A DNA stretch of 6,953 nucleotides from Candidatus Rokuibacteriota bacterium (GTDB taxonomy: Bacteria; Methylomirabilota; Methylomirabilia; Rokubacteriales; CSP1-6): the NCBI GenBank assembly GCA_016206385.1, contig JACQRS010000291.1, positions 1 through 6,953 of the forward strand, written 5' to 3'. Below the pieces are notes generated by a model. That model did no database searches, was not told the origin of the DNA, and saw only the letters and a list, made by a program, of their open reading frames with translations. Shown here in pieces: positions 1 through 5,920 of this stretch (position 1 is its first letter; the number at the start of each line of letters is the position of its first letter). Position numbers and translations under genes: made by a program.

Positions 1-1779
1 CGAGGCGGCGGCGAGGATCGTTTCCAGCTCCGCCCCGAGCGCGGAGTCGATGGCCTTGACGTAACTCTTCCAGGCGTCGGGCTGCTTGTCGAACTCGGAC
101 CCGACAAGGTTCGCCAGGTCCTCGAGCGTCGCCTTCGGCTCCTTCGCCAGGGGCTTGGCCGCCTTCTCCAGGGGGTGCAGCTCGCTGTCGGGCACGCCCT
201 TGACCAGCGAGCTGGCCGTCACGGCGGGCTTGACCTCCTTCGAGACCGGCAACTCCTTCCTGTGCTTCTCAACGGCGACGCGCAGCCTGGCCCACGCCGC
301 CTGCCAAGTGAACTCCACCTTCGCGCCGCCGGCGACCAACGCCCACTCGTCGTCGAGAGCCTTCCCGTAGGGCTCCAGGAAGGAGACGAAGGCTGCCTTG
401 CCCTGTTCCTTCGCCTTGTGCTGCTCGGCCTCGAATGCCCTCGCCTGCTCTCCGGTCATCACGCGCCGCAGGAAGAAGATGAGGAGCGTCCTCTTCTCCG
501 TCCGCGCTCCCGGGCCCCCCCAATCGGCCACATCGGCGACCATGGGCCCCTGCAGCAGGGCCCCCGCGTTCTTGCTCACATCCCCGCGCAGCTCCTTCGC
601 CAATTCCGCGAGGGCAGCCTCCCGCTCGCCCGCGCCCTTCGCCAGGGCCGCCGCGAGCTTCAGGCGCAAGGCCTTCGCGTGCTCGGGATAATACTCGGCC
701 GGGAGATTCCTCTGGAACAGCGTATCGAAGATCGCCGCCTCGACGGGCGTCAGGCGGGCGTCGGCGAAGTCGATAAGGGCGACCTCCTTTGCCGGTTCCA
801 GCTTGGGCGCGGGCTTGCTCTTGAGCCGGGCCATGAGCGCCTGCCAGCGCTTGCCTACCGCCTCCCGGGCGAGGGGCGGCGAATCCGGCTTCTCGATCCG
901 CAGGAGCCTTAGCTCCTCGTCCACGAAGCCCTCCACCTCGTCGAGGAAGCTCGCGAAGGTCGTCACCCCAGCCTGCTCTTTCTCCTTGGCGAAGTCGAGG
1001 TATTCGTCCAGCGCGGCTCGATCCAAGACTTGGAGGCGCAGGTTCGACAAGAGCCCGAGCTTGAGCGTCGCCTTCAAGTCTCCGCCCTCGAGGGCGTAGA
1101 GCTTCATCGCCTCGAACTTGAGCGCCTCCGCCTTGATCGCCGCCAGGGCCTGCGCGACCGATTCCTCGCTCGGAGGGTGGCTTCGCAGCCCGCTCAGGCT
1201 CCCCATGCGGAAGATCGCCTTCTCCAGCGGTGGGCGCGTGGCGTCGATGAACTCGCCGAGCGTCTTGTAGGCGGCCCATGCCGGCTTCTCCTCCATCGTA
1301 GCGCCGGCGAGCCTCGCGAGCTCCTGGTTTAGCTCGCTCTCGTACTTCTGCAGAAAACCGGAAAAGGCGGCCCGGCCCTTGCTCTTGGCTTCATTGAACG
1401 CTGCGAGGACGGCCTTCTTGTTCGCCTCGGGCACGGTCCGCCGCATATACTCCATCAGGAGCCAGAATTTCCCGGTCGCCTCCCTCCAGTCATCGCCGTC
1501 GTTGAGCAGCTTGGCCGGGAGCATCTCCTTGGCGTACGCCTTGACGTCCTCGCGCACGGCGTTCTTGAGCGCGTCATGCTTGTATTGGTCGCCAGCGGCC
1601 TGCGACCAGCCCTCCAGCCATTTTTGGGCCGCGCCCGTCCTGAAGCGGAGGGCGTTGACCACCAGCGCGGCCTCGACCGGGGTGAAGTTGGGGTCGGCCT
1701 TCACGAGCTCTCTCAACTGCTTCGACGCCGCAGCCTCATTCCAGGGCTCCGGACATGGCACCCGCAATTGCTGCATCAT
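1..1779 (-). CDS. Large alpha-helical repeat protein of unknown function, 3' end beyond window; N-terminus now supplied by the insertion sequence
   Basis: The minus-strand frame read from the ATG at 1779 (or the next codon, also ATG, at 1776) stays open for 593 codons to base 1, so the C-terminus lies outside the window. I recognise no family. The first 13 codons (MMQQLRVPCPEPW) come from the insertion sequence. From Asn14 on (bases 1740 and below) the sequence is host gene. Removing the element and one target copy restores MTGEQNEAAASKQLREL in the same frame, starting at 4076. The protein is rich in Ala, Lys, Glu and Leu and looks almost all helical. It has no signal peptide or membrane segment in the visible part. 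A motif of the form F-x2-FL-x2-Y-x3-L-x2-EL recurs four times, and TPVEAA occurs twice (native residues 25 and 336). There is no good Shine-Dalgarno; translation probably depends on termination-reinitiation at the transposase stop (AATGATG). It may act with the caspase-like protein encoded just upstream, which is inference from operon position. Confidence 0.85.
   Translation of the reverse strand, partial: MMQQLRVPCPEPWNEAAASKQLRELVKADPNFTPVEAALVVNALRFRTGAAQKWLEGWSQAAGDQYKHDALKNAVREDVKAYAKEMLPAKLLNDGDDWREATGKFWLLMEYMRRTVPEANKKAVLAAFNEAKSKGRAAFSGFLQKYESELNQELARLAGATMEEKPAWAAYKTLGEFIDATRPPLEKAIFRMGSLSGLRSHPPSEESVAQALAAIKAEALKFEAMKLYALEGGDLKATLKLGLLSNLRLQVLDRAALDEYLDFAKEKEQAGVTTFASFLDEVEGFVDEELRLLRIEKPDSPPLAREAVGKRWQALMARLKSKPAPKLEPAKEVALIDFADARLTPVEAAIFDTLFQRNLPAEYYPEHAKALRLKLAAALAKGAGEREAALAELAKELRGDVSKNAGALLQGPMVADVADWGGPGARTEKRTLLIFFLRRVMTGEQARAFEAEQHKAKEQGKAAFVSFLEPYGKALDDEWALVAGGAKVEFTWQAAWARLRVAVEKHRKELPVSKEVKPAVTASSLVKGVPDSELHPLEKAAKPLAKEPKATLEDLANLVGSEFDKQPDAWKSYVKAIDSALGAELETILAAAS
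7..78 (-). repeat. Protein helix motif, copy 4
   Basis: Native residues 560-583, at the window edge. W562, Y565-V566, I569, L573 and E576-L577 match the spacing with conservative changes. A third large module may continue outside the window. Confidence 0.5.
325..396 (-). repeat. Protein helix motif, copy 3
   Basis: Native residues 454-477. F456, F459-L460, Y463, L467 and E470-W471, then LVAGG and WQAAWARL. The match to copy 1 includes the flanks. Together with TPVEAA at residues 25 and 336, this suggests a duplicated module of roughly 310-325 residues. Confidence 0.7.
901..963 (-). repeat. Protein helix motif, copy 2
   Basis: Native residues 265-285. F267, F270-L271, V274, V278 and E281-L282 keep the same heptad-like spacing as copy 1. 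The flanking sequence is less similar, although a Trp-containing helix (GKRWQALMARL) also follows. Confidence 0.55.
1300..1371 (-). repeat. Protein helix motif, copy 1
   Basis: Native residues 129-152. F131, F134-L135, Y138, L142 and E145-L146 fit the spacing F-x2-FL-x2-Y-x3-L-x2-EL, followed by LAGA and, a few residues on, PAWAAYKTL. This copy is most like copy 3: the two align without gaps over about 60 residues, from the preceding Arg-Arg pair (residues 105-106 and 430-431) through the following Trp-containing helix. Confidence 0.7.
1737..1741. repeat. Target site duplication, left copy
   Basis: CATTC abuts the left inverted repeat and matches 4058-4062. Shifting the element boundary by one base destroys the match. 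Confidence 0.9.
1742..1758. repeat. Left terminal inverted repeat
   Basis: CAGGGCTCCGGACATGG is the exact reverse complement of 4041-4057. Read on the minus strand it is protein-coding (part of VPCPEPW) in the frame of the disrupted host gene. Confidence 0.95.
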
Positions 1780-3965
1780 TTTAGCGTCTCGTAGCGTAGC
1801 CGCAGAAAGGTCCCCGGGTACCTGACCTGCGCCGCGTTCAACTGCTTGCAGAGGTGCTCGACCGCCGCGTTGCTCCGTCCGTTCGGCATCCCGTGCAGGC
1901 GAACCCGCAAGATCCCGGCCTGGGCGTCCGGCAGCACGTCTGCAGGGGTGCGTAGGATTTCCCGGATCAGCGCCCGGCCTTCCTCCTCTGTCCGTGCGTA
2001 CGCGTCCTCGTTGAGCAGCCCCACGAGCGCCGTCTCCGCCCGGTAGGCGACCGTCTTGATCGTGTCGGTCAGGTGCTTCGTCTCCGGGCTCAAGCACACG
2101 ACGCGATCCTCTTCGTCCATCTCCGCGACGGCGACCCGCTTGGGCTCCTTTCGCCTGCGCGCCAGGACCTCCTCGCAGCGGGCGCGCAGCTCACGGATGC
2201 GCTGACCCAGTTCCCCGTTGGCGATCTTGAAGCCGCGCGCCGTGGGGCGCTCCGACTCCTTGTTGTCCAGCGCTCGCTGGCCGTACTCGCCTTCCAGGCC
2301 GCGCATCTCGGCGCGCAATCTCGCAAGCTCCTTGTCGAGCCTCCGGCGCTTGGGGTTCGGGACGGTCCGCCCTGCCTCCACCGTCCCAACCTCCCGGTCC
2401 ACCAGAGCGTCGAGCGCGAAGTGCTCCCGCATGTATCGAAAGAAGTTCTCCTGCCGCCAGCGCTCGAACATCCGCCAAGCCACCTGCAGGATCGGCATCT
2501 TCCAGCGCGTCGTCAGCACGGCCGTCTGTTTGCCGTCGGTGCGCATCCGTCGCACCTCGCGCATCTTGAATCCGGGGCGAACCTCCACCGTCCTCTCCGC
2601 CAACTCGTACTCCACCTTGCGTCCCTCCACCTGTCCCCGGACCACCTGGAAGGAACTCTGCGGCCACAGCTCATAGTTTCCCTTGCGGTAGGTCAGCACG
2701 TCGAAGCCCTGCTCGTCGAGCTCCTTGAACCATTTCGGGCTCCAACCCTCCCGGTCGAAGACCATCGTCACTCGGCGCTCGCGTCCCACCAGACGACGCA
2801 CCTCAGGAAGTATCCGGCCCTTCATCGTCGAGATCAGCTTCTCGTTCACCGTGCCCGTCACGACGAACAACGGCTCCGCGTTCTTGTCGTTGACCCAGTA
2901 GTCCGTCGTCGCCTGCATGCTCAGGTTGCGCCGCGCCACGTGCGCCTTCGTCAGCCGGTGCTTCTCCCCGTGGTAGGGCCGCACATGCCCGTCCACGTAG
3001 AGCATCCCCACGTCCCTGCGCGACGTCGCCACCCATCGCTCGGCCAGCGCGGCGCTGAATTTCTGCGCGATCCGAGCCTCCGAGAGCTCCCGCAGCTTGC
3101 GGCGGATGGTCTTGACCTCAGGCGCGCGGTCCAGCCCCAGCAGCACGCCCAACTCGCCGGGAGCCTCGAACTGCATCCGCTCCGGGCTCTTGATGCGCAA
3201 GAGCGCCATGAATCCCAGGCACAAGACCGTGCTGCGCAAGCCGTAGAACCCGTTCTTGAGCCGGCCGTACACCGACTCGGCCGCGTCGATCAAGCCCGAC
3301 TCCAGCAGCGCCGGCAAGGCCATCAACGCGCCCGCGTTGGCCACGGCCATGGCGGGCTCGAACTCTGCCGCGGCCTCGGAAAGCTTCCCGACTCTCGCCA
3401 GGACGCGATCCAACACGCGCCTCGTCGCCACGCCCAGCGGCGCCGCCGAGTTCTCGACGCTGCGTTCGCCGGGCTGACTGCCCGCGGACACGCCCCACGG
3501 CCCATGGCTGCGCCGGGGCGTCAGCGACCCGCGCTGCACCGCTCGACGCAGCGTCCGGATACCGATCCCCAACTTCTCTGCCGCCTCCTCCTGTGTCGCG
3601 CCCGCGTCCAGCATCTTCTGCGCCCGCCCCAGGCACTCGCCCTTCAGTTTCCGCTCTCCCTTCGGGCCCGGCTTCTCCGGCACGAGACCGGCGATTCCCT
3701 GCTCCCTCAGGCGCACGCCCTGGCGATAGAGCGTCGTCCGGTCGATTTTGAGCCCCAGGCTGATTTCCGCCTGCGTGGCCAAACCCAGCGCGATTGCTTG
3801 CAGGCTGGCCAAACGTCGGCCCACCTCATCGTCTTTCCCATGCACGAACAGCGGTACCCCGCCCCCGAAGTACGCCACCTTCTCTTTCCGTTCCAGCACG
3901 CTCAGCGTATCGTTGATCTCGTGGGCACCATCGGGCTGCAGGGGGAGTCTGGATTGGATGGCCAT
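1776..3965 (-). CDS. DDE-type transposase of the insertion sequence
   Basis: A 729-residue protein expected to cut and join the element's ends. I chose the ATG at 3965 because GGAG lies 5 nt upstream (3974-3971) and the predicted transcript starts near 3982. A TTG at 3986 extends the frame by 7 residues but lies outside that transcript. Two helix-turn-helix-like segments occur near residues 62-83 (QAEISLGLKIDRTTLY) and 123-144 (TQEEAAEKLGIGIRTLRRA), suited to binding the inverted repeats. The likely RNase H-fold triad is D325 (YVDGH), D404 (VFDREGW) and E506 (RWRQENFFRYM). The segment from about 536 to 604 is charged and probably coiled coil; the last 125 residues are unassigned. There is no frameshift or internal stop, so it looks active. 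Its TGA overlaps the ATG that opens the downstream host frame. The family assignment by recalled motifs is uncertain; the transposase role is well supported by the ends. Confidence 0.9.
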   Translation of the reverse strand: MAIQSRLPLQPDGAHEINDTLSVLERKEKVAYFGGGVPLFVHGKDDEVGRRLASLQAIALGLATQAEISLGLKIDRTTLYRQGVRLREQGIAGLVPEKPGPKGERKLKGECLGRAQKMLDAGATQEEAAEKLGIGIRTLRRAVQRGSLTPRRSHGPWGVSAGSQPGERSVENSAAPLGVATRRVLDRVLARVGKLSEAAAEFEPAMAVANAGALMALPALLESGLIDAAESVYGRLKNGFYGLRSTVLCLGFMALLRIKSPERMQFEAPGELGVLLGLDRAPEVKTIRRKLRELSEARIAQKFSAALAERWVATSRRDVGMLYVDGHVRPYHGEKHRLTKAHVARRNLSMQATTDYWVNDKNAEPLFVVTGTVNEKLISTMKGRILPEVRRLVGRERRVTMVFDREGWSPKWFKELDEQGFDVLTYRKGNYELWPQSSFQVVRGQVEGRKVEYELAERTVEVRPGFKMREVRRMRTDGKQTAVLTTRWKMPILQVAWRMFERWRQENFFRYMREHFALDALVDREVGTVEAGRTVPNPKRRRLDKELARLRAEMRGLEGEYGQRALDNKESERPTARGFKIANGELGQRIRELRARCEEVLARRRKEPKRVAVAEMDEEDRVVCLSPETKHLTDTIKTVAYRAETALVGLLNEDAYARTEEEGRALIREILRTPADVLPDAQAGILRVRLHGMPNGRSNAAVEHLCKQLNAAQVRYPGTFLRLRYETLK

Positions 3966-3970
3966 TATCG

Positions 3971-3974
3971 CTCC
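3971..3974 (-). promoter_or_regulatory. Ribosome binding site deciding the transposase start
   Basis: GGAG with a 5-nt spacer before the ATG at 3965. It favours this start over the upstream TTG at 3986. Confidence 0.7.
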
Positions 3975-3988
3975 AAGACGTTGCAACG

Positions 3989-4017
3989 ATTATGGCCTCT
4001 TCAGAGAGATTTGTCAA
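3989..4017 (-). promoter_or_regulatory. Transposase promoter, sigma-70 type
   Basis: On the minus strand a perfect TTGACA (4017-4012) is followed after 17 bp by CATAAT (3994-3989), five of six matches to TATAAT. It sits in the most AT-rich patch of the element, 24 bp upstream of the transposase ATG. I see no terminator between it and the host gene at 1779, so it could also transcribe that gene. Confidence 0.8.
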
Positions 4018-4040
4018 CCATTTCCGACGGAGTCCGGACC

Positions 4041-4057
4041 CCATGTCCGGAGCCCTG
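4041..4057. repeat. Right terminal inverted repeat
   Basis: CCATGTCCGGAGCCCTG is the exact reverse complement of 1742-1758. A further TCCGGA, the core of the repeat, occurs just inside at 4033-4038, 13 bp from the one within the repeat (4046-4051). It could be a secondary transposase contact. Confidence 0.95.
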
Positions 4058-4062
4058 CATTC
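4058..4062. repeat. Target site duplication, right copy
   Basis: CATTC abuts the right inverted repeat. Joining one copy to the sequence left of 1737 restores an uninterrupted reading frame, which independently confirms the boundaries. Confidence 0.9.
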
Positions 4063-4075
4063 TGTTCCCCTGTCA

Positions 4076-5752
4076 TCAAGAGGTGCCGCCATCGAGCTTG
4101 GCCAGCTTCCGCCTGATGGCCTCGACCACCCGCTTGAGGCGCGCCGGCTCGCTGAACCGCTCGGGCTCTGCCTCCAGGGCCGCAAGCGCCCGCTCGTAGA
4201 TGCCCCTGACGTCGCGGCCCTTGCAGGCGTCCGCGACCCGGTAGATGCTGTGCTCGATGACAAAGAGGCGCCGGCCGCGGGTGCCTTCCTCGAGCGCCAG
4301 GCAGGCGGCCGGAGAGGGGAGGAGGCCCAAGGCCACCGCCGCGTAGTGTGCGCAATACTCGTTCTTGGCCCGCCAGAGGGCCTCCGCAAGGGCGGGGATG
4401 GCGATGGGGCCGACCTTGCCGAGGGCCAAGGCGGCCTCGATGCGGTAGCGCTCGTCGTTGTCACCGAGGAACGCGACGAGGACCGCGACCTCCCTCTTGC
4501 GCGCCAGCAGGACGAACTCGGGAACCTTGCCCGGCTGGTAGGCGTTTGGGAGGTGGAGCTTGAGCCGCCGAAGGAGGCTTGCCGTCGGGACGGCGTCGAG
4601 GAGGTCGGCGTCCACCATGCACAGGGCGCGCAAGGCATCGTCCGCCAGCACGGGATAGGGCCCGCCGGCGAGGCGCGCCAACTCCTCGACGGCCTTGCGC
4701 GTGCCGATCCTGCCTAGGATTTCCACGGCCTTCCTCCTCAGGGGGTAGCTCGCGGAAGGATTCCAGCCTGCCTTCAGCACGGCGGCGACCGCTGCGTCCG
4801 TCTTCACCTGGGAGAAGAAGAAACCCGCCGCCTCCGAGGTATCCCAGTCTACCGCGGTCGCCCCCTTGAGCTTGCCGGCCACCGCGTCGGAGTACTTCTC
4901 GGCCTTGGGCCCGTACTGCCCGAGGGCGTGGATGGCGAAGCCCCGGTCGGTTTCATCGAGGAGGGCGGCGAGCTTGTCGAGCGGTATCTCGACCGGCGCG
5001 GCGGCCGTCCTGTAGCTGCTCCAGACCTGAGGAGAGTTCGGGTAGCATGCCTCGATGAAAATCCCGTCGTCCCTGGAATCGAAGCAGGAGCCCGGGCGGC
5101 AGCCCTTCTTGTTGGCCTCGGCGATCGCTTTGACCGACGCCGGCATGATGAATCTGTAAGAAAGCCTCTTGGAATCCGCAGAGGAGTAGAGGTCGATGAG
5201 GTAGCGCGGCTTGCCTTCCGCGTCCTTCGCCGCCGCCCCGCCTTTATCGAGGAACGCCGCCAGGCTGTGGGCGTGGCAGGCATCGTAGAAGATCGTCAGT
5301 GGCAGAGGGCGGCCGGCGCGGGCCCAGGCCTCGTCGAGTTGAGCCAGCAGCATTTCGACCAGGTCCCGGTGGCGCACGGGCGGGCCCGACCGGGTGAAGA
5401 GGCCCTCGCCGCCGTGCGAGTTGATGTAGACGACGAGCCGGGGCTCGGCCTCGGCGTCCTGGCCGCGGGCGCACTCCTCGACCTTGGCCTCGAAGCTGTC
5501 CGTCGAGGCCTTCGGCGGTTCGCTCGCGAGAGCCTCCGCCTTGCTCCACGCGGCGTCGGAGTGCGCGAAGAGGACGCGCTGCGCCCCCGGCCCCGCGGAC
5601 ATGGCGTCGCCGATGTCGGCCACGAGGTCCGGACGGTCCTGGTCCTTGTGCGGGGTGTAGACGACGGCGCACGGAGCCCCGAGCGCCTCGCCGGCGGCCA
5701 ACGCCGCGATGCAGCAGGCCCAAAGGGCCGGGCGGAAAGCGCTCATCCTCAT
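4076..5752 (-). CDS. Exported caspase-like (clan CD) cysteine peptidase with C-terminal HEAT-like repeats
   Basis: A 558-residue protein from the ATG at 5752; a second ATG two codons on (5746) is equally possible. A GTG at 5845 would extend it by 31 Pro/Arg-rich residues and bury the signal peptide, so I reject it. Residues 1-26 form a signal peptide ending ALGA. The catalytic domain, about residues 28-245, has the two hallmarks of caspase/metacaspase-type peptidases: a strand ending in SHG (VVYINSHGGEG, H113) and a strand ending in DAC (IFYDACHAHS, C159). These are followed by a YSSADS strand typical of the fold. Cysteines after the domain (CRPGSCF, then EAC) could form disulfides outside the cytoplasm. 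From about 255 to the end are paired helices with HEAT-like sequence, clearest at 335-362 and 433-489, probably for protein binding. It sits first in an operon with the helical repeat gene (overlapping TGATG). Substrate and cleavage specificity are unknown. Confidence 0.85.
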   Translation of the reverse strand: MRMSAFRPALWACCIAALAAGEALGAPCAVVYTPHKDQDRPDLVADIGDAMSAGPGAQRVLFAHSDAAWSKAEALASEPPKASTDSFEAKVEECARGQDAEAEPRLVVYINSHGGEGLFTRSGPPVRHRDLVEMLLAQLDEAWARAGRPLPLTIFYDACHAHSLAAFLDKGGAAAKDAEGKPRYLIDLYSSADSKRLSYRFIMPASVKAIAEANKKGCRPGSCFDSRDDGIFIEACYPNSPQVWSSYRTAAAPVEIPLDKLAALLDETDRGFAIHALGQYGPKAEKYSDAVAGKLKGATAVDWDTSEAAGFFFSQVKTDAAVAAVLKAGWNPSASYPLRRKAVEILGRIGTRKAVEELARLAGGPYPVLADDALRALCMVDADLLDAVPTASLLRRLKLHLPNAYQPGKVPEFVLLARKREVAVLVAFLGDNDERYRIEAALALGKVGPIAIPALAEALWRAKNEYCAHYAAVALGLLPSPAACLALEEGTRGRRLFVIEHSIYRVADACKGRDVRGIYERALAALEAEPERFSEPARLKRVVEAIRRKLAKLDGGTS

Positions 5753-5764
5753 GCCGTGAGGATG
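5744..5764 (-). promoter_or_regulatory. Inverted repeat over the start codons of the caspase-like gene
   Basis: CATCCTCA (5744-5751) and TGAGGATG (5757-5764) are a perfect 8-bp inverted repeat around 5 nt. In the mRNA this would be a hairpin whose 3' arm holds both candidate ATG codons and the AGG between them. It could limit ribosome access, or be an operator for a dimeric regulator. An 8-bp repeat is not rare by chance in 7 kb; its position is what makes it notable. A GGAG lies 12 nt upstream of the first ATG (5768-5765), a long spacing and partly next to the stem. Confidence 0.4.
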
Positions 5765-5920
5765 CTCCGCGACGGTTCCGGGATGAAGGGCCCAGGGGCC
5801 CCTCAGCGCCTCCTCGGGCCTGGGCGGGTAGGTCCGAGGGCCCACGCGCTCGCTGGCTGGCGGCGGCGCTAACGCCTTTCCTGGGCTTGCCGCGCACCAC
5901 TAGATTCTCGCCGGTCCCGG
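5753..5920. other. Divergent intergenic region
   Basis: This 168-bp gap separates the starts of the caspase-like and papain-like genes and should hold both promoters. It is very GC-rich. I see no -35/-10 pair good enough to call on either strand. GGGCCC/CCCGGG palindromes recur (5788-5793, 5838-5843, 5916-5921, 5931-5936), which is expected in sequence of this composition. Confidence 0.5.

Larger units (their letters stand above)
1742..4057 (-). mobile_element. Complete insertion sequence, 2316 bp, family not assigned
   Basis: The element is delimited by 17-bp perfect inverted repeats and flanked by a CATTC direct repeat, so both ends are exact. It holds one gene, a DDE transposase, read from right to left with its own promoter inside the right end. 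Only 34 bp separate the transposase stop codon from the left tip. Intact ends, an undamaged transposase and a perfect target duplication suggest recent insertion. The D/D/E transposase and 5-bp target duplication are compatible with IS4/IS1380-like groups, but the roughly 730-residue transposase is long for these and I do not assign a family. The site is codon 7 of the helical repeat gene. Confidence 0.95.
4014..4076 (-). pseudogene. Severed 5' end of the helical repeat gene
   Basis: The native ATG lies at 4076-4074 and overlaps the TGA of the caspase-like gene (TGATG), a typical translational-coupling junction. Six native codons (MTGEQN) precede the insertion point. The frame then runs into the right end of the element, adds 14 element-encoded residues and stops at a TGA (4016-4014) that overlaps the element's -35 box. 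The result is a 20-residue dead-end peptide. The rest of the gene lies at 1-1741. Confidence 0.85.

Noticed and set aside
269..1279. Long minus-strand frame (336 codons) rich in Gly, Arg and Ala
   Set aside because: It lies out of frame inside the 593-codon gene, and its low-complexity Gly/Arg composition is typical of a shadow frame in GC-rich DNA.
2073..4199. 708-codon plus-strand frame opposite the transposase
   Set aside because: It crosses the element's right end and the host junction, is rich in His, Leu, Arg and Gln, and has no recognisable domain. It is the antisense of the transposase codons.
4928..5872. 314-codon plus-strand frame opposite the caspase-like gene
   Set aside because: Antisense shadow: the minus strand here carries a signal peptide and intact catalytic motifs, while this frame has no recognisable features.
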